Assembly (NCBI RefSeq): GCF_000003605.2
Contig: NW_003158724.1
Span: 1,222,824 to 1,286,823 of the forward strand
DNA length: 64,000 bases
Direction of reading: 5' to 3'
Source of the DNA: Saccoglossus kowalevskii
Lineage: Eukaryota > Hemichordata > Enteropneusta > Harrimaniidae
The notes below the pieces were generated by a model, which saw nothing but the letters and a program-made list of their open reading frames with translations, ran no database searches and was not told where the DNA came from. A program made the position numbers and the translations under genes. Below are positions 38,476-50,200 of the stretch, piece after piece (within the stretch, counting starts at the first letter, position 1; the number at the start of each line of letters is the position of its first letter).

Positions 38476-38791
38476 CAATGGACGGTAGACCAATTAAAAG
38501 AAAACAAATGGGCGATGACTGTATTGACATTCACTGGCTAAATATAAAATCACCAGAATAGAACATATTTAAAATTTACACACTGAACGGTTTAGCGTTA
38601 TTCAAAGAATTTTGGGCTCGTTTGATTATCAATCCATTTATATAGTTATTTGCTCTCAGGATATGGTGCAAAATGTTTAAACACTTCAGTAGACTTGATT
38701 TTATGCAAATATTACGATTGTTACTCTGATGCATGAGTACACAATATAATATCTAAAACACAGACGCTCTTGTGTTGATATACTAGCAACC

Positions 38792-38813
38792 AATAAATAA
38801 ATAAATAAATAAT
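38792..38813 (+). repeat. (AAAT)n microsatellite
   Basis: Five tetranucleotide units are visible. Confidence 0.8.
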
Positions 38814-38959
38814 ACAGAACAAATTATAGTCAAAGTCAAAGCGTTCGAAATTAACAGCAGTACAAGTATTTGGATTGTGTTTTTAGTATGTTCCACTTGT
38901 AGCATGGCTTCAGAATTTTAACAATATAACACCACACCTGTCTGAATATAAATACAATT

Positions 38960-38971
38960 GGGGGGGGGGGG
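38960..38971 (+). repeat. poly-G run of 12
   Basis: A homopolymer run, comparable to those at 52651-52659 and 53783-53795. Confidence 0.9.
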
Positions 38972-40789
38972 TACTTGTGTTGGTATATCTGTGCAGATAT
39001 GTGTTGATTTGTACTGTCAACGATTCACACTCTTAGGACACTGTTTTTGTTGTCAATGCCTTTCGTGGTTTTACATGCCCAACCATCTGAGTCATGTTGC
39101 CTTGGTTGTTTAACTAGCGAACGCTACTCCTCATTATGTACTGTGTGTTACATGATGGCATTTAACATTGACGTAACAGACCACAGTTCATCCACTAACG
39201 TGCTCTTCAGCATACTAGTACATTTGGAATGGGGCCCAAAGGATCAAAAAATAGAATTTGGAAGCAACAGAATTTGAACACAATTGCCACAGAAATAAGA
39301 ATTCGTTTCAACACGTAAAATACATGAACAAATGAAACCACAATTATATTAGTGATCGCTTTTCTGTTTTTCCCGGCTAGCGATTAGTGCACTTTCAAAA
39401 ACCATGTTACGTGGCGGCACCAAAATACCAGCATGCATCTGTGTGGTCTGAATGTATGTTTTACAGTAAACATTGTCTACAATTGTTTATTACAAATGAT
39501 TTGTGCATGTACTCAACGATTTGTGTAGGTCATTGAACACGTGACCCTGGTCTTTTAACCTAGTAGATGAAAATACATCTTGGCCGTACATGTTATTGTT
39601 ACTTATTTTGCTCCGGTAAACCTACCGGATTGATTCTATTATCCGTGTTTGTCCAATATACGTTTAATTCAAATATAATGAGTAAAACGTTTAAAAACAC
39701 ACAAATGGACACACAGAAACACGTTGTATGAGCTGGCTTGGTAAATCAAAGTAATTCATGGCGAAAAACCAACTGAAAAATAACGGTTAGAAGTAAAATG
39801 AAAATCCCTTCCTCCCAATTAAACCAAAAGATAGTAGCAGCTTGTTCTCTCTTGTCTGCAGACTATCTCACGGTGATAATGGAATTCGCCTTATGTGCAT
39901 ATGCAGCATATACGATGTAGCAAACCTTAACTCAATAAATAGGTTAAAAATATACATTAAGAAGTTACAATAAAACAAAATAGAAATAACATATCCAAAC
40001 AAAGGTTGTTTAACATCCAACAACACAAAAAAACAAAAAACAAACAAACAACAACAAAACAATTAACTGACAGGTACACAACATAGTAAATCAGTAAGAG
40101 AAAGATATATAGAACTTATGTTTTGAGAAAAAAGGGCAGACCCTGTTCCATATGTGGCCCCGTATTAAACACATGGTTTAATAGTTTAGACGAAAGAAAA
40201 CAATGTCTTTTTGAAAAGTCTGCATATGTACTACAGGCATAGAGGACGAGCTATATTGGGATATTGCTCTGAAGGTGTGGACAATCAATTATAGAATAAA
40301 AATCATATCACTTGTCATATAGTCAAAAGCAGACCCCTAGAATCAAATATGAAGCAGAATAGTAAGATTCTGTAATCTCAAGTTCTTATGCTCAAGTTCA
40401 ACTGGATCATTCGTTGCAATTTAATCAATAAATTTAGTATTGGTGATGCTAAGTATATCATCAATATATTCAAATATAAAATTAAAGGACTAGTATAGTA
40501 GAATATAAGTTTAAAACATTTTAATTGAAATACAGTGTATACAGTATTAAATGAACGCTAGTCTTTTTACAGACGTGATGAATTTATTGATGAAATATGT
40601 GCATATTTCCTAATTAACATACATTAGGCATTGTTAACTGTTCTGTTTTAATATCTCAAGATCCATTCATCACATTTCAATGTATACAAGTACTCTGAAG
40701 TGAGACACAGACTCAATAGTGCAGGGCTGAAATTCGTGTATAGTAATTATTGAATTTAAATAAATAAGCAAATTACTACAGATCTACTA

Positions 40790-41560
40790 CAGATGTCTCT
40801 AGTACCAATCATCAAATTGCAAATAAACTTGGCACATATATGCTGCGACATAAAAAATACACCTAATTAGTTTTGGGTTGAAATACGTGCGTATTATCTA
40901 ATTTCTGATATTCCAATAACCATTTAGGTAGCAGCCTGAGGATATCCGTTTGCAAGGAAAATGGCAATGATGACCAAAACCTATCTACATATTTAAAAAA
41001 ATATATTTATTCAGAAAACCCAGCCTTGTTTGCTTTAAGGTCACGTGACTCCTGAAATAGACAGTGGCGATAAATGAATAATATAAACAAAAGAACGATA
41101 ATAGTATATATACGGTTATTCTTGATATAACAAGAAATATACCATTGTAGAGTTAGTGTGATGTATTAATTACTATTTTGCTTATTCTGTTTCCATAATT
41201 TGGTAAACTGTAACAATTATTTTTAAAGGAAATAAAGAGGAATGATTTTAACATTTAAGAATAACCAAACTGCGACATTGTAATGCTTCTAAATCAAGTC
41301 GCTGCATGAAATTTAGCACATCCATCAAAATGTTTCCACCATTTTCTTGCAAACATACTACCAGGCTACACTTCAGCTTATACAATTTGAATAAAACTTG
41401 GTACGTGATTGGTATTGGATACTCCACAGACATAATACGTTTATTGTTGGAAAAAACGGCGCGCATTAATTACCTAAATTACAATTGGATATGTCAACTT
41501 CATTCACAAGATTTAAATAAAACTTGGAACATATGTGCCCTTGGACAATAGAGTTGATAT
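40790..41560 (+). repeat. three diverged copies of an AATAAAACTTGG-containing repeat
   Basis: CAAATAAACTTGGCACATAT (near 40820), GAATAAAACTTGGTACGTG (near 41391) and AAATAAAACTTGGAACATAT (near 41515) occur in the same orientation in the single-copy spacer between the duplicated units. Confidence 0.4.
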
Positions 41561-43137
41561 GTTTTTGTAATAATAACCCAATTTAGATAATTATGTCAAC
41601 TCGTTTCAGCTCTTTCACAGATATCCCAATAACCACTTATCAAACGTAAATGATGCTTGAAAATAAGTTCTTTGAGTTACTGCACAGACCACTGTGACAA
41701 CTCACATATTGTTTTCATTTGCTATAATATTTTACTATCAAATTCAAGTCAAAGCAAGGACTTCTTGTGTAATAAGCTAGTCCCAAGTTTATAATTTATC
41801 TTAAACATTTCTTTTATATATTTCCTCATGCTTGAATACTTTTATCACACGGAGTTCTTTGTAAGCCTTCTTTGATATTTATTATAATGATGCCAATAAA
41901 AACTTTTATATACAATTCTTCACTGGAACAAGTAGTTTACATATCACACAAGTAAATGATTACAGTTCACAATAACAAGCTTAAAAATTAGTGACGTCAC
42001 TTGGTGTGAAATGTGTATACATATAATAATTTTAGCCATTATGAAAAGCGGTCCGCCAAAGGCACAGCCGTGTAATGTGTAACTTTATAAATTTTAAATA
42101 TTACGAAAAAGTATTGTCCGAAACGCTGCCGATCTGGCTGTGTGAAATATTAATAATGTTATCGATGATAACCATATCAATATACATTTGCGTGTACCAT
42201 AATTACGATACGGTTTTTACAACTAGGTGTAATAATAAAACAGAACAGGACAACTGATTACCTGTGACCACCGCGATGCACACGTAAACATTCGTATTTC
42301 ATTTTGTCGGTGCGAAAAATAGTACTGATGATAATGTAAATCATCTAAAACTAAACATTGTAAAAATAAACATTGTGCTGTTAAAGCACGTTATGAATCG
42401 GTATTTTAAATGTGCAGCCAGAATTCTGAAAAGCCGTACCCACGACAAAATAATTCTGATTATTCGTTTTTGATCTAAACACAAATAAATAACATATTTA
42501 AAGTTAAACTATGTTCAGTTCATATCGATTTAAATATATTTTTTGATTTGATTTTTTGATTTGGGTGCGATATGGCCACTTTATTAGTTGTAATTCTAAC
42601 TGTGTCACTGAATGACTCCACGCAAAGACATCATCTATCAGCCATAGTGGGTGGGCTGCACTTAAGGTGATGTATAGACCAAATATTACAATAAACACAT
42701 TACATATACACGTGGATAAATTGAGTGCAGTGCAATATTGAGTGCAATATTCTGGTCATTTGCAATTATGTTATTTTGTAATTAAATCTCAAATATGAAA
42801 TATTGGAAGCCCACTACTCACGTAACTACGCATTCTGTGGAGCCCACAGACAAGAACCTAACACTTATACTTTCCCTTGAGGGCGCCGCGCATGAAGTTG
42901 TTGATGAAATAAATGAGCACTACCGATGAAATGGTAGTTTTGTCTGTAAGGCGCCTATTTGCACTTAAAAGACAATCTGAGTTATCATTGAGTCTATCGT
43001 TTGCATATTTATCATAATAGTTAGCTTTTTTTATATAAACAATAAATACATCCTGCATAAGTAATACTATTACACAATACAATACTACCTCGGCACATTG
43101 CACGATCACTCGACTTCAATCCTATTGCCGTCAATGC

Positions 43138-43410
43138 GTGAGGCCACTAGTAAAGAATTTGACCGCAAATGATTTAAATGTAAAATCGTACCCCCTAGTT
43201 GTCACATGGTCGTTTGGTCCGTTGATACTTCGGTATCAACTTGAAGTGTTAACACGTATAGTATACGATTCGCCCAATAATCTATACGGGGAAGTTTTCA
43301 AGGTTGATTTTGCCTCCATTCCATCAACTAAAGGCACAGAGTATAAAGAAATATACAACAATTTGCGTGGAATACCCTCTATATCAGTCCTAAATGGCGA
43401 CATTCAATAA
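43138..43410 (+). CDS. 90-codon ORF, unknown, downstream of cassette B
   Basis: The plus-strand frame from ATG to TAA includes WSFGPLILRYQLEVL and YKEIYNNLRGIPS. It is antisense to the region just after the cassette B stop. It has no counterpart that I could see in unit A, so it may be inserted sequence. No domain is recognised. Confidence 0.2.
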   Translation: MRPLVKNLTANDLNVKSYPLVVTWSFGPLILRYQLEVLTRIVYDSPNNLYGEVFKVDFASIPSTKGTEYKEIYNNLRGIPSISVLNGDIQ

Positions 43411-43682
43411 ATAAAGCATTTTTGTAAGTACTATGCGCAGATATGCAGACTTCAAATAATATGGCCCCGAGTAAATCGATATCAGTTAACGTGGTCGAAT
43501 GAAAAACTTGGTCCACGAATTGTCTTTTTCTTTAAAATAATAAATTCCTTCTATAATAATAGTGCTTGGAAATATAATGGTCCAGTCAAAGTTCGCCATT
43601 TTGGAAGTTTTGTTATTGAGTCTCATGGCATGACGACAAGTGATATATGACGTATATGGCAGCGACGTCACGCCACTGACTG

Positions 43683-44275
43683 TTACCATGGTATCTGACA
43701 AACAATCACCATAACCGTGGACACTGTCCCACAGAGGTAAACTATCAAGCACAATCTATCTGTCACTTTGGCGATACGCTTCCATTCTCGCTGGACGCGC
43801 TGTTTCTCTGTCAATTTGTCATTGTGTTTATTAAGCATCCTCAACTCTCGGAGAATCTGTTTTAACAGGGCTATATTTTCGCCAGTCTCCGGGCTAGAAG
43901 TAAGATTTGAAGAGTTATATTTTGTCCTGTTTCCATCCATCTCACTCCGGTATGACGGACTGAGCCGTAATATCGGTATCGGTGAATCTGGACATGAGTG
44001 TGAATGATTGACGTCCATACCATTCATGGCAGTAAGAGGGATGAGTTCAGCGCTCGCCTTTGAATGGTGGTGATTTGAGGCGCTCGGTTTTGTGTGGCGG
44101 TCCTGGTTGATATTTACATTGAGAAACCAGCCAACGTATCCAATTATGTACTTTTTTGCCCAATTCGGCACTGGTAAACTGTCTTTCTCAGGTCCACGGT
44201 AGTAAAGATTTACCACTAGTACGTTCATGGAGAGCGATACAGATATAAGTATCATGGTCGCTGCATAGTACTGAC
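43683..44275 (-). CDS. cassette B exon 7 (M3, loop, M4, stop)
   Basis: This 593-nt terminal exon starts GQYYAATMILIS and ends CQIPW then TAG. The M3 end and the start of the cytoplasmic loop are nearly identical in DNA to cassette A, including an unbroken match longer than 50 nt around PNWAKKYIIGYVGWFLN. Confidence 0.95.
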
Positions 44276-47200
44276 CTGTAGAAAAAGTAAAAAAAAATTG
44301 TTTAGAAGTACGATGCGAAAACAGCGATAACATGAAGTCCTAGCGATGCTCCGAGACCTTATTCCACACAACGTCTCAAATGTCAGATTCGATGAGCATG
44401 ACGAAGCCATCCCAGATGTAGTAAAGCATCTCCGCATCGAAACAATTGAAACAATGACGATATTTATCACTCATTTATTGTAAAAAAAATATCGGGGAAA
44501 TATGCCGTATTATTTGCAGTAATTCCAAAAAGACCAATATTTAGTAAAACAAAAACAATGTGTTGAACATACCACAGTAGATAGTGTAACGCAATTCCTA
44601 TAAATCGCGCCCTCTACCGACCATGCGTGTTGTGACGTAACTATGAGGTAGATATTTGACGAATCAACGACTGTGTTTGGTTTGTCTTTCAGAATAGAGT
44701 AAATCACTCACAAAATTTAGAGGTTATTCGCAGCAAATTAAATTACCGCGGTAAATCATAAATGTTGACATACGACATTCTGCGGCGACCGGCGAGTCAG
44801 AATATCAAACCTAAAGTATTTTCTGTGACTAATCTCTTGGAACTTCTTTATTTTTAAAGAGTAGCATTTGTTTTTGACAACTTCGAAGTCTTGGTGGGCT
44901 ACTTTAATGCTATACAGTCTATAGACTGCCTTTAATACGTCATGGAAGCACTTTGTCGGTAGAAAGTTCGACTTATATCACAATGCATATGACTTTGTAC
45001 TTACCTATCACAGGAACTTCGTCCGAGGCAGGCATCACTTCGGCAACCAGCAGTAAGAACACGGTAAGGGAGAGTAACACTGTGACACCCAGGCTGATTT
45101 TACCCTGTGATTCAGCTGGCAGAAAGAATGTCAAAATTGTCATAAGCGATATCAGCGTGCACGGCATTATAAGATAAAACACGTAGAATAAACACCTTCG
45201 ACGAAAATATATGGTGTACGTAACATCTGTGTAAGGTGTCCCGGGGGTGTCTGGGTAATATTCCTTGTGCGCCTGCGCCGTTAGATCTTCTAGGTCCCAT
45301 TCGCCATCACTTACGAAGACTGAGGTGCTGCCTGTAATGACATAAATAAGCTGAGAACGATACACTGACATATTCAAATAAATAATAAGTCCAATGAAAA
45401 CATAATAATGAACTTGAGTTATGTTATGTCGTGGTCGTCGAGTATTTTAATTTGTAATTCGACATAAGCTTCATCTTAGTATTGATGCATACAATACACA
45501 CTCATTTCAAACAAGTTTTTTAAACACTCAAAGAAATGAACGTATCCGCAATGATATCCCATATGCAGGTGATAACTTTAAGGTAAAACGTTCTTAAAAT
45601 TGTCAAATGAGTTGAGTGTACAACTGACATCAAGAATCAACACGATTTAAGTTAGTCTTTTTCACAATTTTCTTGAACTCGTTAGTTGTACGGCATATAC
45701 CAGACAGGTCACGGTTCAACCTGTGGTTAAGAACTGGTCTTAATCACTGCCTGGTTCTTATAAGCATGATTATTATACCCAATCAAATCACACGATATTT
45801 TCATTGCTAACAACAATGCCAGAAACCATAATATCGATATTAGCATTTTTTTTTAATATTAGCAAATGGTAAATTAAATACAGGCACAACAGATTACGAT
45901 CTATTCGTTTTATTTTTATTGTATTTATATTCGCTCTCAAATTCAATTCGTTCATTTCGGACAACAATGACCTTCATATCTTATATACTTGTACAAATGA
46001 AAAACAACTGGATGCAGTGCTTTACGCCTTATTATTACCGGTTAAAATGTGTCTGTTAATTGCATGTAATAATTTCAATATGTAGCTATCTTTCAATGTG
46101 TATATATGGCGATGTGCAAAAGCAAACACAGGAATTATCTTCACATATAACAACTAAATTAGACAAATAAAAACAAATCACCAAAAATCACTAACACGTA
46201 ATGCCAATATTTAAAGGCGTGTACATGACACGGGTGTCTTATTTTCAAAAAATCTTCAAACACAAACTTGGAAGTAATCCCCCATCTCGATGTATGAAAT
46301 AATGAATAACCTATTATCAAAGTTACAAGCATAAAGTGATTCTTATTAATTATCCATTGCATCTCTTAAGTGATCGAGCAGGGTTGATGTGCTGTGTGAT
46401 TTGCTATATATACTCTATGACGTGGATATTTGATGAACTATGTAAAACATGCATACAATTGTGTATATTCTTAGAGCCGCTGAGTGTGTATCTAAACGGA
46501 TCCGGAATAAATTGAATTTATTTCATAAGGCAATGTACAAGTTCATACTTGAAAACAAAGAATGGCAAATTTTGGCGAGAAACAAAAGATGTCGTGACAA
46601 CAAATGTTCCAATTTGCCATACTCGACAATAATAACCTTCCTGTGAGATTACTGGTTTACGTACAAGAGCAACACACTGTGGACTGTAAGGTATATATAC
46701 TAATTCTGGTTCGTGCACGTGGAGGATTTTACTTAGACCATCATTTGGTGTGAGGTCATTCATGCATCAACCCACCTGTGCCATTCAAAACCACTTCGAA
46801 ACCATCGTACTGCCATGTTCCAAACTTCATAGTACACCTCTGTTCATCAAAGGGGAAATACGTGGGATCTATTTTACAGTGACCTCGGAATATAACTGGA
46901 GCTGTCCAGACCACCTCGCCGCTGCTGTACACAACAGCTAAATGGTCGAGGAGAAAATTCTCGTATTTTGTAGCCGCGCTGAAAAAAGAAAGAAATGGTT
47001 ATTGGTGGCAGTTTTCCCTTAAGTTATTGAGATGTACTTGATCACTGATGTTAGCTTTCGGATGTTATGCTTCTAGATCTTTTATTATTATTGATCTGCT
47101 CCTCTTTTTACTGATAGGTTCGAATGGTAGATGGGGGAGTATTCGGCGTGCCTGATTATTTCCATAAAACTTTTAATATTCAGAGTTGGCGAAATATCTG

Positions 47201-50200
47201 TAAACATCACAAAAGATTGCGTGGTCTCAATTGTCATTCACACACAGATGGTCTTAATATTTGAAAATCAAAAAAGCGGTTGGAATTTGTTACTCATGAG
47301 GGTTTTTATTTATCGAAATCGTTGTTACTGTCGGTGAACTTCGTTGTAAGTGAAATATTGTTCGTAACACTAGTAAGTCAAACGGACAGTACATGTAACT
47401 GGGTGCTCGTAACCTTTACTATTATTAAAAAATTATATAATCACGTAAATAAATGTAATTAATTAATGAAATACTTACTTCTGGTAAAAATAAACATCTG
47501 GTAACCACAGCCTCTTAGCTGGTACTTTCATACTCTTAATTTCACTGTAGTCTGTCTCGTTCCAAATAAGGTATTCATCTTGCCAAGACTGTTGGATAAT
47601 GCACGTATAGCTGAACGATTAGATGACATCGATCGATCCAAAACTCGTCAATATTGTCAAGCCATATCCAATTCATCATGAACATAACGCATTTTCATAG
47701 ACAACCATGCTCTATCATTAGCATCTTGAGTTTTTTTTCAATACATTTGCACCAAGTTTGGCCTCGAATAAATATTGACTTTCCACTGTTAATCTTTAGC
47801 AATAGTTGAAAACGAGTCAAAACTGTTTGTTTAAAACAATATTTAATAACAAATAAACGTGAACTCACCAGCGCCATCCAGCAATTACTGGTCAAAGTCT
47901 GACTTTTTTCATCCTGGAAAAAAATAGTTGACGACTAAACAACAAATATACGAAATACAACAGCGGCAGATTGGTTGCGACAGAGGGTGTCTGGATTTCA
48001 TTCTAATCAACAACGACGCCCATTCCAGCTTATGTGATTAGTAATTTAGAATACCGAATATGTTCTTTGATTTGTTTTTATGTTCTTTGTCTATATTCTT
48101 CTTTAAATAAAAAGGCCTCGCTTCTTCATTATAATATTTGTTCAACCACTGTCGTCACCGACTTGTTGAATGCTGCGTGTTGTAGTTGGTATACTGAACT
48201 GTAGATGGCGCTCATTAATATGACATTGATGGATGAATTCTCAGCAAGTCTATACAAAATGATGTTAACGTATGATTGCGCAAAGCAATCATTAAAACAT
48301 ATGGGATTTTGTACAAAATTAGAGTAGAAATAAGATTGAATTAAGAATCTGATTAACGTGTTCCTTGGCGGTATCTTCTGCGAGATTCAAAATTGGGGTC
48401 GTAGGTCGTCCGATTCTTTGAATTTGTTTTATGTAGTTTCATTCTAGTATGAGCCGACACGGTAATTCTAACAACAGAGCGTATACAATGGTCGCTACAG
48501 TATAGTCCACATACAAAAAAAACTAATTACTGATAGTGGACGCAATGCGCGCATTAGTGCTTTATTGGATATCGCGCAGTGGCTAATTGCAATGTACAAT
48601 ACAACATCACCGAAATGGACTTGTTGTGTTTGTCGCATTACAGTGAACATATTAAAAACATCGACGCGTAAGTGAATAATCTCCATAATGTTATGTACTG
48701 AACGGTTGAACGCATTAATTCATATATCGCCGTCCAAACAGTTACCACCATTAAGATAAAATCAACATTTTATTTTATTTAGTTTAAAATGTATGTTATT
48801 TATTCAGTCTTTTGGCCGTTTGTGTTTAGGTAATTGCCAAATTTGGAAGTAAACAACGATTACAGTGAGCGGAATGATAAAAGAAAATCCTCAAACAAGA
48901 CACAAAAACAACTTTCTGACGCCGCATGTTGCTACACTACTTCAGACTGATAGAGAGTACGATTCCATGTTGGCGACACGATGCAGCACTTGTGTTGCGT
49001 AAACTCTTGAAATTTCATCAAAAATTGCTCAAGCCTTTCCCGTATTCCGAATTAGTAGTGATATGAACATGTGGTTTTTGGTTATGAATTATGATCAGTG
49101 TATGTGTTAGCTCACAGGAATTTAATGACAGATGATACGTGTTTTGCCAGTGATCTAAGGATGTATTTGTCTATAATTAGATGGGATGTCATTTTAGTAT
49201 ATAAAAGTCATATTTTCGTGTTTGAACAGTCGTAACCGTGAAGGCAACAAAAGTCCCCAAAATATATTGATAATTAACTAATGGATAAAATAACCGAAAT
49301 TAGGTGTTGTTTCTTTTCGTGTTCTTAGACCAATCATCGCACATATTTTAAATACGTAAATTTAAAGATACTTTTGTGGAACACACTGGACAACGTGATG
49401 CACAATTAACATAAACGCCAAGATAAAGCGCATGCATACCCGAGCACGCGAACTATACAATTAGTTTACTCCTAACGGGCTGTTTCATTTTACTTCATAT
49501 GGTACTCAGTCTTTTAAATTACGTTTCGAGCTCAGTCACTCGTAACCTGCCTTAATTTGATTGACTCATTAGCGGATATCGCCCTTTAAATCAATCGCAA
49601 CAGGACGCCGTTATAGGATGATAACTATCCAGATATTGGACGTCTCAATAAATCTCGTTACTTGTAAATTTCATTGCATTGTCTTATTCCGCCAACATTA
49701 GACAGCCATCTCGAACAGCCAAGGGACATTGAAAAGCTTTTAGTTTTAACTAGCGATATTGGTCATGCGTGTTTGGTCTATTCGGGAATCTCATTAGGAG
49801 GAATTGAGTTGATATCGACAGATAGTAACTTCAATTTCCGTATACGATGAAGAACTACTTCGTTAAACGGCACAAAACAGGAATTTGTATGAATTAAATG
49901 ATGGTTAGGCAGGTTAAAAATCACCAACACAAACACGCTCGGGATACTTACTAGAACTTTATGATCGAATTATCGTGTCTTTATCGTGCTATGTATGTTC
50001 GGTGGTAAAAATGTGTATTGTTTATCTTCAGAGGATCACACTGGATCGAAAATAAATGGAACCGCAAAATGTGATAGGAACATTAATGTAGAATGAAAAA
50101 TTGCTACTCATCAATTATTCAATACGATTGCATAACGATTTATGTATCTGCCATACACAGATAACATCCATCAATGCCTGAGAGTGGTTTGGAATTAGTA

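Larger units (their letters stand above)
31380..38610. repeat. tandem duplication unit A (nAChR exons 3-7)
   Basis: Homology to unit B is visible outside the exons. Downstream of the stop, both have TTATATACAATTCTT near the far end and GCCAAAGGCACA near 31.57 and 42.06 kb. In introns both have AGATTGAATTAAGAATCTGA near 38.28 and 48.33 kb, and ACTGAACGGTT near 38.58 and 48.70 kb. Ends are approximate. Confidence 0.8.
38611..41869. other. single-copy spacer between the two duplicated units
   Basis: I read both strands for an LVRPV-type exon 2 that could serve cassette A and found none. There is no assembly gap. The content is simple repeats and the diverged AATAAAACTTGG repeat. Confidence 0.65.
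41870..48725. repeat. tandem duplication unit B (nAChR exons 3-7)
   Basis: This is the partner of unit A, displaced by about 10.0-10.5 kb with many indels. It starts downstream of the receptor stop codon and ends inside intron 2, about 6.9 kb short of exon 2. The order is direct and the strand is the same, so it is a tandem copy. Confidence 0.8.

Noticed and set aside
38296-38493. conserved frame GRIGRPT in both duplicated units, as a missing exon
   Set aside because: It has no LVRPV-like sequence, the DNA similarity is only what intronic duplicates show, and part of the frame is the TA microsatellite.
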